DNA of 64,000 nt from Lolium rigidum. Lineage: Eukaryota; Streptophyta; Magnoliopsida; Poales; Poaceae. This document shows, in pieces, positions 10,197 through 21,800 of the stretch. The notes beneath the pieces are model-generated. The model did not search any database. It had not been told where the DNA came from and was given only the letters and a program-made list of their open reading frames with translations. Each line of letters starts with the position of its first letter. The stretch's first letter is position 1. The translations under genes and the position numbers were made by a program. The stretch spans positions 249,442,510 through 249,506,509 of the forward strand of contig NC_061512.1 in the NCBI RefSeq assembly GCF_022539505.1, in the 5' to 3' direction.

Positions 10197-11365
10197 TGTT
10201 GGCGTCAGAAACCCACCGGCGGGCAGCGACTGGCCAACACGGTAGAGCCGGGAATGACTAGGGCTGCGGCTGGCCCCAGTCCCTCAGAGCGACGGCCCGC
10301 AAAGCCTCCTGGTCGCGCGCCGATGCTGGGTCGCAGGGCGTGCCACCCGACCTATACCCGGTCGGGAAGGTGTGGATGATGCCTCGCTTAGTTTCCTGCA
10401 GGGCACACACGTACACGTTAAATACGAGCCTCGATCGGCTCTCAGGTTGTCCTGTAAATCGGCTCAGGGAGCCGATTCACCCATGATTCGTCCAAGGTGG
10501 CCGAATATATGGTGGTCCTGCTTGATCAACATAAAGCGTATGAGATCCACGACGATCTAGGGTTTTCACCGCATAATCGGATCATCCTACTCACGATTGG
10601 GCCTCGCGCTCACGCACGGTAAACGTAAGCCAGCCCTAGACAAGGCCTAAAAACCAACACTAGGTTGATCCTCGGAACGTCCTGTCTAGGGGCAGCAAAC
10701 TACACCACGCATGCCGGCTGGATCCTCCAACCCTTTGTAAGGCCTAACTATTGCAGATATTAAACTAATCCTTGACGAATCAAGGATCGACCATAACGGA
10801 TCAGATCTACTAAACACGGATCAAGCGGGGTGCCGCCCTGCACCCATGATGAGGCACAAGGACGGCTAGACGCGCAAGGGTTGCACTACGCGAGCATATG
10901 ATGCTAAGAACGATGCTAACCCTAACGCGTCTATGATAACTACGTTGCTCGCCATCAAAAACGCTTCGAGTACGAGCAACGCATGAACAACTAGGCAGGC
11001 TTGTGCTTGCCTAGATCGCGAGATGCGATCTAGGCAGCATGATGCTTACCGGAGGAACCCTCGAGACGAAGGAGTTGGCGATGCGCCGAGATTGGTTTGT
11101 GTTGAACGTTGGTTGTTGTTTATTCCATAAACCCTAGGTACATATTTATAGTCCAGGGGACTTTCTAATGTGGGCGTGCACTAAACCGTGCACGAGATAA
11201 ACTCTAATTTCTAAACTAAGATGCGATCTAATATGTTACGGATACACGGGCGGTTCAGCCCAACTTAGTAAACCAGGCCGATTCACGTATTTCCTTCCAT
11301 GTATAATCTTCACGTCCATCTTGATCGCGGCCCACCTCTGACTTGGTCAAATTCCGGTGATAACA
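10197..11365 (-). repeat. 3' LTR of the nested Gypsy element
   Basis: Nearly identical to 16133-17303, differing by scattered single-base changes and small indels (for example near 10280, 10710 and 10970). Followed inward by the purine-rich tract at 11366-11390. Confidence 0.9.
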
Positions 11366-11564
11366 CATGCCCCCCTGGTTTTGGAAATGACATTTCCAAA
11401 ATCATTACGCTTTTCTCTCGTAGGGTCATGTCGTGGCAGAGCAGAACCGTCGCAGAGTCCTTCATCATAATAACTTGCCTTCTCAACTTCTCCGCACGAT
11501 TTGACAGTCCTGGCACTACTTCCTCGGAAACTGCTGTGGCATTGAATTTCCACTATATCCCCTT

Positions 11565-11572
11565 TATTTATA
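11565..11572 (+). promoter_or_regulatory. TATA-like box for the antisense ORF
   Basis: TATTTATA lies 66 bp upstream of the ATG at 11638, just inside the internal region next to the 3' LTR, facing opposite to the retrotransposon genes. Position and sequence suit a plant TATA box; no transcript evidence is available here. Confidence 0.45.
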
Positions 11573-11637
11573 CGCCACGAACAGTTCTCTTACGCATCTC
11601 CTTTGCATTAGCACTCCAAAAGCCCTCCTGCGCCACC

Positions 11638-12156
11638 ATGTCCTCTTCCTCCTCTGCTTCATCGGATCTTTCCACCCAGTCCTCTTCGTCTCGCGAGCCG
11701 ACGCCGGAGCCGAACCCGACGGAGGTCCACGCGGCCAACATCCGCCGCGCCATTGCGGCCGGGGAGGAGTCAGACCACGACTTCTCCATCTGGTCCGAGG
11801 ACGACCAGACCTCAACGGACGGGGAGAGCGACCTCCGCTTCCTCGCCAACGGGGAACCGGAGGAGGAGAGCGACGACGATCGCTTCTCCTGGGATGACTT
11901 CTCCTCCTCCGAGGGGGTGAAGGAGGAGGAAGAGGAGGAGGACGACGACGACAGCTTCTTTGACGAGCCGCCGGCCAAGCGCCATTGCCCCTGGCCGGGG
12001 AATCTGAGTGACTTCGACAGCGACGACGACGACGACGAGGAAGATGAGGACAACGAAGGTCCTGCCGGCGGCCGCTGGAGCAGCGACGACGAGCCGGCCG
12101 GGAGCAGCGCCGACAGCGGCGATGACGGCGACGACGAGGGCAGCAACGGCCCGTAG
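11638..12156 (+). CDS. Antisense acidic Ser/Asp/Glu-rich ORF of the nested Gypsy element
   Basis: Encodes 172 residues from an ATG in good plant context (CGCCACCATG); the frame is open further upstream, but this start fits the TATA-like box at 11565. The N-terminus is MSSSSSASSDLSTQSSSS, followed by an extended acidic region with runs of Glu and Asp (residues ~60-165). No known catalytic motif, membrane segment or zinc finger is visible; I do not recognise a function. It runs opposite to gag, between gag and the 3' LTR. Tat/Retand-type plant Gypsy elements are known to carry additional ORFs, sometimes antisense, near the 3' end. An AATGAA signal at ~12257 could serve polyadenylation. It is intact while gag is not. 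Confidence 0.6.
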   Translation: MSSSSSASSDLSTQSSSSREPTPEPNPTEVHAANIRRAIAAGEESDHDFSIWSEDDQTSTDGESDLRFLANGEPEEESDDDRFSWDDFSSSEGVKEEEEEEDDDDSFFDEPPAKRHCPWPGNLSDFDSDDDDDEEDEDNEGPAGGRWSSDDEPAGSSADSGDDGDDEGSNGP

Positions 12157-13252
12157 ATAGGGCCTTTAGCATAGAATCAGTAGAAGTAGACGGGGCAATG
12201 TATCCCCTTAGTACTCCCTTTTGAAAGCAATCAGCTCTTCTATGTAAGAAATCTCTCAATGAAGAACTTTCCCCAATCTGATTTTGCCGATTCGTCCCCT
12301 TTGCCAATGCGTAACGAGCCGATAGCAACGCATCGGTCCTTCGACATTTACCCTTCCATCCTTCAACTGATGATTTTCTCGAGCGCTCATCATTTTGCGA
12401 AGAAGGTTGCGACGAAAGATTAGCCGATGGTACCCCAATCGGCCCCTCAATAGAGCATCTACCAGGCCTGTTGCCCCCCGAGACTCGGCCAAAGCAACAC
12501 AGAGACGAGGATGCGCAAATTAGCTGAATGTGCCTGGGCTTGATCATGCAGAGCTAACCGATTTGCACATAAATCGGCTTCCCCGAGCAGAGAGCCTTCA
12601 AGGTGAGCTGCCCCCGAGCTTCTTCGGTCCGTTTCTAGCGCCTCGCTAGTCAAATCGGCCCCTTTCTAGTCAAATCAGCCCCTTTCCTTTGGCGGATCTG
12701 ATGCAATCCATCCTTGACCTGATCTGCACGTCCAGGCTGCTCTTGGCATTTTTCTTGAAGAGAGGATCCGAGCCCTTACTACTCCATCGAGTAGTTCTTC
12801 CATTAAAATCTCCCTTCGTGCTCCACTGACCCTCTGATCGTAACAGTTATTCCTCTCGAGTCGATGGCCCTGCATCGGCTTTCATATCCTTAAGTCGATG
12901 TCTGCTGCATCGGCTGTGCTCAAAAAATTTTTGAACTTTTTTTTTTGTTAGGCCGATTTGTGTGTCGGCCCCCATATTTGACAGTATTGTCTCATATCCC
13001 CGTGTTTTATCCATCTAGGTGCCCCCCGAGCCGATTCTGTCAAGAGAATTGATGGTATCGGCTCTTCAGGTAATCCCTGTTGGGTCAAACGTTGAGCCCA
13101 GGCAGAATGGATGGCGAGGATAATTTTGGCCGATTGCTGGAATCGGCCTCCACGTTGCTTGCTCAGTAAGGGTTTTGTAATATCCCTTCATCAGTTTTGG
13201 AGGGCCGATCGCAAGGATCGGCCTCGCCATGTTGCTTACTGACGTAGTCTTG
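12157..13252. other. Non-coding interior of the nested Gypsy element
   Basis: About 1.1 kb between the antisense ORF and gag, where pol would be expected. Many GCCGAT/ATCGGC words recur, as they do through this element, but no RT, RNase H or integrase motif appears in any frame. Confidence 0.55.
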
Positions 13253-16070
13253 CTACTCGTCCATGTCGGCGGATAAAACCAGCCCAATCTCTGACTTTAG
13301 CATGTTGGTGTGCTTGCTGTTATCCATGTCGGGTGCACTGTGTAATCGTGGAGCACTACACCCCGCCGGACGAATGAACACCATGTTTGTGCCAGCCGAT
13401 GTTTCATCATCGGCTTTCCTTTGCTTGGGGCGCCACACTTTTCGTTGCGGCAGTCCCTCCTCATCCAGGGTTCGCCGAACTTTCGCAGCCAGATCAGGTC
13501 GTGCCTTCCTCAGCGTGTGCAAGTATAACCTTTCGGCTTCCTCCAGACCGCGCAATCGCTGCACCCTGCGCTTTTGAGAATGGCTGAGTCCGTCAGGGCA
13601 CCACCTTGGACGGTGGTACCTGTCTTCTTGTCCCTCGTCTTCTGAATCCTCGAGATCTGCCCAGCGAGGGGACTCAGCGCGTTTGCTCTGTGGTGGGAGA
13701 GGCCCTAAACGCTCGAATACGGATACGTTGGCTGCCTCCTTCTTCTTCCGGTTGCATTCTGGGCAGTTGCCGATTGTTGGCAATCGGCTCATTCCTGAAT
13801 CCCAGCAATATCTGAAGAAGGGGCAGTCCCAGTGCCTGGCGTTGTCATCTTGCTCCCCTGGCTTTTCCGTGGCAAGGTGCTCGTGCTCCTCCTCGTTGTG
13901 ATCGTGCCGACGATATCTTCTGGCTCCTCCAGCCAGACGGTCTCTCTCATCGTCGTCGCCGTGTTGCCGGCGTTGGTCGTACTGACTCACATACTTGTTG
14001 AGGAGGTGATCAGAGAGGGGTCGTTGATATCTTATGTTCTTCACTTCCCCCTCCGTGACGTAGCGCTTGCCATCTTGACGGAGCCGATCGCATGGAGCGG
14101 CCCCCTCCGCGTCCTTGCTGCGAGAGCAGCTGTCCTCATCCCCGTCCTTCTCAGAGCGGTGTCCAAGCTCTACCATGCTGATGTTGGCTGAGAAATCAGG
14201 CTGGCACCCTCCGAGGTGGGCGAACTCCACCATGTTGACGGCGGGGAAGGGGTGTGTGTCGACCTTCATGGCGTACCGGTTAAAAATTAGTCGCCCATTT
14301 TCTATCGCCCCTTGGATTTGCTGACGCCACACCACTGCGGTCGTTGGTGGTGTGGGTGAACGTGTTATGCCACTTGCAGTATGGCTTTCCGTTCAGCTCT
14401 TGCACCGTAGGAATTTTGTGGCCTTCGGGTACCTTTATGTGCTTCTCCGTGAGTAATAGATCGAAAATCTGCTCCGTTTTAGTCACGTCGAAGTCGAACC
14501 CTCTTGGAGGCCCTGGTGGCTTCACCCATTTGCAGGTTCTTGGGCCTGCCGCTCGAGTCCACTCAGCCACTCGCAACCTCTTGCTCTCCCGTAGCGCCTT
14601 CATCTTCGCCTGCGTCAACCATGGTAACCACGCGTTTGAATTTGTCCTGGTAGACATCCGGGTGGCGCTTGTTCATACGGCCGGCAACTTCGCACCATGT
14701 GTGCTAATGAAGGGTAGTCTGCTTGGGAGGCCACGTCCTTGATCGATGATGATAGACCCACCACCGCCAACTCGACTGCTTCTTTTTCGCTTACGTGAAC
14801 CGAATAGCATCGGTTCTCGACGGTCCTGAAGCGGCTGGATGTATTCGACACCTTGTTTCCCCGCGCTTCGTCGTACTTGTGCTAGATCGGCAATGCCGGC
14901 CTCGGAAGCCTCCGAGTGATATTGCTCATGGAACCGTTCTTCCAGTTGCTTCCAAGTCCGGACTGAGTTCGGTGGCGGCGACGTGTACCAACCGAAGCCG
15001 ATCCTGTGAGGGACCGTGAGAAGTACCTCACGCGCAGCTCGTACGACGGCTGAGATCATGCCCGGCTGCGCCAAATATCGGCTCACATGCTCGATGGAGC
15101 TGGAACCATCGATCCGCTGAACTTTGTGAAGTCCGGGAGCCGATATTTGGGTGGTAGCGGGATCAATTCGTACTCGTTGGGGTACGGCTTGGTATAGCCG
15201 ATCGCCTTTCTTTTCGGCATCATGCCGAGCCGATCTTTCGAGGATCGTACAAATCTGATCCGCGGTGATGGCTGAAGGTGCCGAACCACCGAAGGTTCGT
15301 CGGAGAGGCGTACTTAACCAGCCATGCTTGTTTTTCGGTTACTGAGCCAAGCTGCAGGAGCTGGGCTCGGGAGTTTTGTCGGGGTGGCGTATTTAGCTAG
15401 CCACGTTTGCTTCTCGGGTGTCTGCCTCCGACGTTCCTCCTGTTGCCCCGAAGTCCACGCTTACTGAGCAACTCTGGTTCGAGGGTGCCCGGTGTGCTGC
15501 GGTCGGCACGTATGCACATGCGTATCCGTGCGGGATCTCCTTGGGCGCGTCTCGTAGGAGCTGGTAGTCACGCGGGGTCACCACCAATCTTGTAGACGAC
15601 AAAAGCCGATGAGTTCGGCGCCTCGGGCGCTGCCAACGCGAATGGCGGCGGGGACGGGAATGGAGCAGCGCCTCCCCTTGGTGAGTCCCTAGGGCTGGTC
15701 CCGACGGAGAGTGCGATGGCTCATGATCTCCTGGATCACGCGCAGCGCGACGCGCTCCAACGTATTCACCGAGGCTCTCGAGAATGGCGGTGCGGCGAAT
15801 GAGCCACCATGAAGTTGATCTCCGACGCGGCGACACGATGCGTTCTTCGGACGGGGTGGACGGGTCCACTCCATCAAGCGCGCCTTCGGGTGTGAACCCC
15901 TTCCATCTGATGCCATGGGAGCGGGTCCTGTGGAAAGAGCCGATTAGGTCGGCTTCGAGGGCAGACTTGATCTCGTCGTACTTCTTCTTGAGCTCGCCAG
16001 TGAGATCCCCGTACGTGACCGGAGTTTCTTCTGCCGCTTCTGATGAAGACGGTATGGTGTCTTTCGCCAT
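13253..16070 (-). pseudogene. Gag region of the nested Gypsy element (multiple frameshifts)
   Basis: The N-terminus MAKDTIPSSSEAAEETPVTY starts at 16070, just after the PBS side. Further minus-strand pieces in changing frames carry typical Gypsy gag motifs: RLPDFTKFSGS (ending near 15083), PPPNSVRTWKQLEERF (~14950) and KPYCKWHNTFTHTTND (~14340). The last piece, 13253-14335, has a cysteine cluster (CPFFRYCWDSGM...CPECNRKK) and basic/acidic stretches. At least four frame changes separate these pieces, so no full Gag can be made. No protease follows. Gag packages element RNA; this copy would need Gag and Pol from a relative. Confidence 0.8.
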
Positions 16071-16132
16071 CTCTGATGTGGATAGCGAGAGGGTTGTCGT
16101 TGAAGATTCGTCCCACCGGGCGTGCCAGAATG

Positions 16133-17303
16133 TGTTGGCGTCAGAAACCCACCGGCGGGCAGCGACTGGCCAACACGGTAGAGCCGGGAATGACTAGGGC
16201 TGCGGCTGGCCCGGTCCCTCGGAGCGACGGCCCGCAAAGCCTCCCGGTCGCGCGCCGATGCTCTGGGTCGCAAGGGCGTGCCACCTGACCTATACCTGGT
16301 CAGGAAGGTGTGGATGATGCCTCGCTTAGTTTCCTGCAGGGCACACACGTACACGTTAAATACGAGCCTCGATCGGCTCTCAGGTTGTCCTGTAAATCGG
16401 CTCAAGGAGCCGATTCACCCATGATTCGTCCAAGGTGGCCGAATATATGGTGGTCCTGCTTGATCAACATAAAGCGTATGAGATCCACGACGATCTAGGG
16501 TTTTCACCGCATAATCGGATCATCCTACTCACGATTGGGCCTCGCGCTCACGCACGGTAAACGTAAGCCAGCCCTAGACAAGGCCTAAAAACCAACACTA
16601 GGTTGATCCTCGGAACGTCCTGTCTAGGGGCAGCAAACTACACCACTGCATGCCGCTGGATCCTCCAACCCTTTGTAAGGCCTAACTATTGCAGATATTA
16701 AACTAATCCTTGACGAATCAAGGATCGACCATAACGGATCAGATCTACTAAACACGAGATCAAGCGGGGTGCCGCCCCTGCACCCATGATGAGGCACAAG
16801 GACGGCTAGACGCGCAAGGGTTGCACTACGCGAGCATATGATGCTAAGAACGATGCTAACCCTAACGCGTCTATGATAACTACGTTGCTCGCCATCAAAA
16901 ACGCTTCGGTACGAGCAACGCATGAACAACTAGGCAGGCTTGTGCTGCCTAGATCGCGAGATGCGATCTAGGCAGCATGATGCTTACCGGAGGAACCCTC
17001 GAGACGAAGGAGTTGGCGATGCGCCGAGATTGGTTTGTGTTGAACGTTGGTTGTTGTTTATTCCATAAACCCTAGGTACATATTTATAGTCCAGGGGACT
17101 TTCTAATGTGGGCGTGCACTAAACCGTGCACGAGATAAACTCTAATTTCTAAACTAAGATGCGATCTAATATGTTACAGATACACGGGCGGTTCAGCCCA
17201 ACTTGGTAAACCAGGCCGATTCACGTATTTCCTTCCATGTATAATCTTCACGTCCATCTTGATCGCGGCCCACCTCTGACTTGGTCAAATTCTGGTGATA
17301 ACA
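16133..17303 (-). repeat. 5' LTR of the nested Gypsy element
   Basis: Partner of 10197-11365. Ends in GACGCCAACA at 16133, next to a PBS-like stretch at 16111-16130. The TSD AAATG follows at 17304-17308. Confidence 0.9.
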
Positions 17304-17884
17304 AAATGCCGTAAGAGTTACGGTTCATAATATGCGAGACCACTAATGCATATTTATCAGCGTAACCCTTACGGTCGGGAAGAGACGCCTAGGTATCGCG
17401 ACAGACTTGGTGATCTAGACACAAAGAAAAACCTAGGTACAAGAGAGGCAAATGGATTCTCACCCTCGAAGCGTGATCGACTGCCGGTGAAGAAGACCAA
17501 CGACCCGCCGGCAAAATCCCCTCCAGAAAAACGGTCACTCTCAGCAACGCTCCTCAAACAGCCCGACAACGCCGGCCCCTGTGTCCACCCCGAAGCATCG
17601 CCCGCGGATGCGGAAAAATGAATTAGTCATTCAAGTCAACACTAAATTATGCCTCATTCAAGTGTCTTATCTTGATCCATCCAAAGGCATAAGGCAAAGT
17701 ATTTTAACTTCATGCATGATATGAATAAGATACCGGCTCATGTCAAAATATCACACAAATAGCAGTTTTCATTTAAATTTAACACACAAACAACCCATAG
17801 ATTTCCAACTATCACACAAATAGCCCATAAATTTCCAAACTTCACAACAATTTATCTACATTCCTCACCATCAATTTGCTGCAG
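17304..17884 (-). other. 5' leader region of CACTA-1
   Basis: From ~17320 to ~17600 the minus strand matches the CACTA-2 leader (57590-57870): a GC-rich stretch ending TCACGCTTCGAG followed by GTGAGA, a possible 5' UTR exon and splice donor. From 17610 outward the two copies differ; here the sequence is AT-rich without recognised content. Confidence 0.55.
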
Positions 17885-18350
17885 AGATGGGCAGATGCAT
17901 GGGCGCTAGGGATCGATGGGCAGCAGGGCGTCGGGTCGGGGAAGCAGGCCGGGTGGAGGACCTCCTGAAATTAGAGGAGGAGGCGGCGGTACTTGGAGGC
18001 GGCGGTCGGAGTTGGAGGCAACCGCGAGCAGCAGCAGCAGCACGGGCGGCGGCGGAGGAGGGGCAAGCGGCGTCGGCTAGGGGAGACGCGAGCAGCAGCA
18101 CGGGCGGCGGCGAGGGAGGGGCAAGCGGCGAGGGAGGGGCAAGCGGCGGCGAGCAGGGGCGCGCGAGCAGGAGCTGGGGGCGTGCGGCAGCAGCAACTAG
18201 GGGAGGGGCCCGCGGCAGTGGTTGTGGTGGCGGCGTGGGCGCGACTCCGGCGGCGCGCGGGTGGGCCAAGCAGCAGCGGGCGGTGGCGGCGGCGTGGAAG
18301 GAGGGCACAGACGCGGGTCGAGCTGGGCGTGTTCTGTGGCTCAGGTGCGT
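17885..18350. other. GC-rich low-complexity segment in CACTA-1
   Basis: Made of GGC/GCG/CAG-type triplets and open in nearly every frame, which makes the predicted proteins (for example 17887-18579 and 17871-18308) untrustworthy. It may be a captured GC-rich first exon or promoter of a grass gene. The segment at the same relative place in CACTA-2 (56420-56815) is also GC-rich but not the same sequence. Confidence 0.5.
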
Positions 18351-18364
18351 CCCGACCGTGCCTT

Positions 18365-18500
18365 ATCCGCGCTCTTTGCCGTGCGGGGTTCTTTGCCGTG
18401 CGGCAAAGCGCCTTTGCCGTGCGGCGCCTCTTTGCCGTGCGCAAGGCTTCCTTTGCCGTGCGGCAGGGTTCTTTGCCGTGCGCCTGGGCACGGCAACGAA
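18365..18500. repeat. Internal subterminal-repeat block of CACTA-1
   Basis: About eight TTTGCCGTGCG copies, mostly in one orientation, ending GGGCACGGCAACG before an AT-rich stretch. It lies ~5.5 kb inside the 5' end, on the gene side of the tandem array; CACTA-2 has a matching block at 56215-56390. Confidence 0.85.
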
Positions 18501-18889
18501 TTTTTATTTTTATTTTTACCATTTCATTTATAAGGGTGCTAGGATTATTTTGTACCCTTTAGTGCTGACATTGATATAAGGTATTTGAGGCTAGATATAG
18601 TATGCTTTGGTTCACTCAAAACCATTGTAGGAGGTTACATAGAATACAACTACTAACTTGTACAATTATTGTATTTGTATTTTCACGAGGGTCTGATCCT
18701 TGAGAGAAAGCCGTAAATAAGACTCGATCGTGAAGAGAAGGAGGAAAATGTGTACCATGCTATGAAATGAATGAATGCATGCTCAAATTAGCAGAGCAAG
18801 AATAAATGCTATGCAAATATCTTTACCTTGACCCTCCTCAGCAGATCGTATCCTGTCATGCCAGGCCGGCAGTAGTCAGTGACTACACG

Positions 18890-21800
18890 TGCTGACACAC
18901 CGGAGCTGACACACCGGAGCTACAAAACCATGCATCATAAACCCTAACCCTAACCCTAAACCCTAAACCTATACCTAACCATAAATACTTACCTTTAACC
19001 TAAACCCTAGCCCTAGCCCCTAAACCCTAGACCTAACCCTACACCTAACCCTAACCAGTAGATCAGGCACACCGTCGATCGTGTGATAATGGCTCTAGCT
19101 GCGGGTATATGTTCCAAAGGGTCCCAATCTTGGTTCTCCATGTGTATATGTAGTAAACAAACCTAAAAGAATGAAAATTTACATTGGTGCACCCTCGCGC
19201 GGAGAAATCTAGGGGGGTAGACCCGTCGGGGCACACGTTCCGCTGTTTTGGGGGGAGGAGGGGGATAACGACCGCCGGAGCACCGGAACCCCACCAAACC
19301 TTTCATGTGGACCTATGATATGTGTCAAAGTGTGATGCAAGGTGTAATGGTGCAAAAGTAGCTCCCCTAAACCCTAAACCCTAAACTGGGGAGGCTTCGA
19401 GCCCTAAACCCCTCTAAATCCCTAAACCACGACGCCAGAGCTGCAGAACCATCCATCATAAAACCTAACCCTAACCCTAAACCCTAAACCTATACCTAAC
19501 CATAAATACTTACCTTTAACCTAAACCCTAGCCCTAGCCCCTAAACCCTAGCCCTAACCCTACACCTAACCCTAACCGAGTAGATCGAGCACACCGTCGA
19601 TCGTGTGATAATGGCTCTAGGCTGCGGGTATATGTTCCAAAGGGTCCCAATCTTTGGTTCTCCATGTGTATATGTACTAAACAAACCTAAAAGAATGAAA
19701 AGTTACATTGGTGCACCCTCGCGCGGAGAAATCTAGGGGGGTAGACCCGCCGGGGCACACGTTCCGCTGTTTTGGGGGAGGAGGGGGATAACGACCGCCG
19801 GAGCACCGGAACCCCACCAAACCTTGCATGTGGACCTATGATATGTGTCAAAGTGTGATGCAAGGTGTAATGGTGCAAAAGTAGCTCCCCTAAACCCTAA
19901 ACCCTAAACTGGGGAGCCTTCGAGCCCTAAACCCCTCTAAATCCCTAAACCACGACGCCGGAGCTGCAGAACCATGCATCATAAAACCTAACCCTAACCC
20001 TAAACCCTAAACCTATACCTAACCATAAATACTTACCTTTAACCTAAACCCTAGCCCTAGCCCCTAAACCCTAGCCCTAACCCTACACCTAACCCTAACC
20101 GAGTAGATCGAGCACACCGTCGATCGTGTGATAATGGCTCTAGCTGCGGGTATATGTGCCAAAGGGTCCCAATCTTGGTTCTCCATGTGTATATGTACTA
20201 AAAAAACCTAAAATAATGAAAAGTTACATTGGTGCACCCTCGCACGGAGAAATCTAGGGGGGTAGACCCGCCGGGGCACACGTTCCGCTGTTTTGGGGGA
20301 GGAGGGGGATAACGACCGCCGGAGCACCGGAACCCCACCAAACCTTGCATGTGGACCTATGATATGTGTCAAAGTGTGATGCAAGGTGTAATGGTGCAAA
20401 AGTAGCTCCCCTAAACCCTAAACCCTAAACTCGGGGAGGCTTCGAGCCCTAAACCCCTCTAAATCCCTAAACCACGACGCCGGAGCTGCAGAACCATGCA
20501 TCATAAACCCTAACCCTAACCCTAAACCCTAAACCTATACCTAACCATAAATACTTACCTTTAACCTAAACCCTAGCCCTAGCCCCTAAACCCTAGCCCT
20601 AACCCTACACCTAACCCTAACCAAGTAGATCGAGCACACCGTCGATCGTGTGATAATGGCTCTAGCTGCGGGTATATGTGCCAAAGGGTCCCAATCTTGG
20701 TTCTCCATGTGTATATGTACTAAACAAACCTAAAAGAATGAAAAGTTACATTGGTGCACCCTGCGCGAAGAAATCTAGGGGGTAGACCCGCCGGGGCACA
20801 CGTTCAGCTGTTTTGGGGGGAGGAGGGGATAACGACCGCCGGAGCACCGGAACCCCACCAAACCTTGCATGTGGACCTATGATATGTGTCAAAGTGTGAT
20901 TCAAGGTGTAATGGTGAAAAAGTAGCTCCCCTAAACCCTAAACCCTAAACTGGGGAGGCTTCGAGCCGTAAACCCCTCTAAATCCCTAAACCACGACGCC
21001 AGAGCTGCAGAACCATGCATCATAAACCCTAACCCTAACCCTAAACCCTAAACCTATACCTAACCATAAATACTTACCCTTAACCTAAACCCTAGCCCTA
21101 GCCCCTAAACCCTAGCCCTAACCCTACACCTAACCCTAACCAGTAGATCAGGCACACCGTCGATCGTGTGATAATGGCTCTAGCTGCGGGTATATGTGCC
21201 AAAGGGTCCCAATCTTGGTTCTCCATGTGTATATGTACTAAACAAACCTAAAAGAATGAAAAGTTACATTGGTGCACCCTCGCGCGGAGAAATCTAGGGG
21301 GGTAGACCCGCCGGGGCACACGTTCCGCTGTTTTGGGGGAGGAGGGGGATAACGACCGCCGGAGCACCGGAACCCCACCAAACCTTGCATGTGGACCTAT
21401 GATATGTGTGAAAGTGTGATGCAAGGTGTAATGGTGCAAAAGTAGCTCCCCTAAACCCTAAACCCTAAACTGGAGAGGCTTCGAGCCCTAAACCCCTCTA
21501 AATCCCTAAACCACGACGCCAGAGCTGCAGAACCATGCATCATAAACCCTAACCCTAACCCTAAACCTATACCTAACCATAAATACTTACCCTTAACCTA
21601 AACCCTAGCCCTAGCCCCTAAACCCTTGCCCTAACCCTACACCTAACCCTAACCAGTAGATCAGGCACACCGTCGATCGTGTGATAATGGCTCTAGCTGC
21701 GGGTATATGTGCCAAAGGGTCCCAATCTTGGTTCTCCATGTGTATATGTACTAAACAAACCTAAAAGAATGAAAAGTTACATTGGTGCACCCTCGCGCGG

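Larger units (their letters stand above)
10197..17303 (-). mobile_element. Non-autonomous Gypsy-type LTR retrotransposon nested in CACTA-1
   Basis: Two ~1,170-bp LTRs (10197-11365 and 16133-17303) start TGTTATCACC and end GACGCCAACA on the minus strand. A perfect 5-bp TSD AAATG flanks the element (10192-10196, 17304-17308). CACTA-2 carries the empty site at about 57868, proving the insertion. A purine tract (CCAGGGGGGCATG, minus) abuts the left LTR and a PBS-like TTCTGGCACGCCCGGTGGGA follows the right LTR, fixing orientation. Internal 4.8 kb hold a broken gag and an antisense acidic ORF; no protease, RT or integrase is seen. The antisense ORF recalls Tat/Retand-lineage elements. Confidence 0.92.

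Noticed and set aside
11564..12547. 327-residue Arg-rich open frame opposite the acidic ORF
   Set aside because: Mirror image of the Asp/Glu/Ser-rich codons of 11638-12156; lacks a promoter-like context or motif.
17871..18579. Ala/Pro/Gly-rich proteins of up to 230 residues in the GC-rich leader of CACTA-1 (and 56153-56940 in CACTA-2)
   Set aside because: Low-complexity GC-rich sequence open in several frames on both strands.
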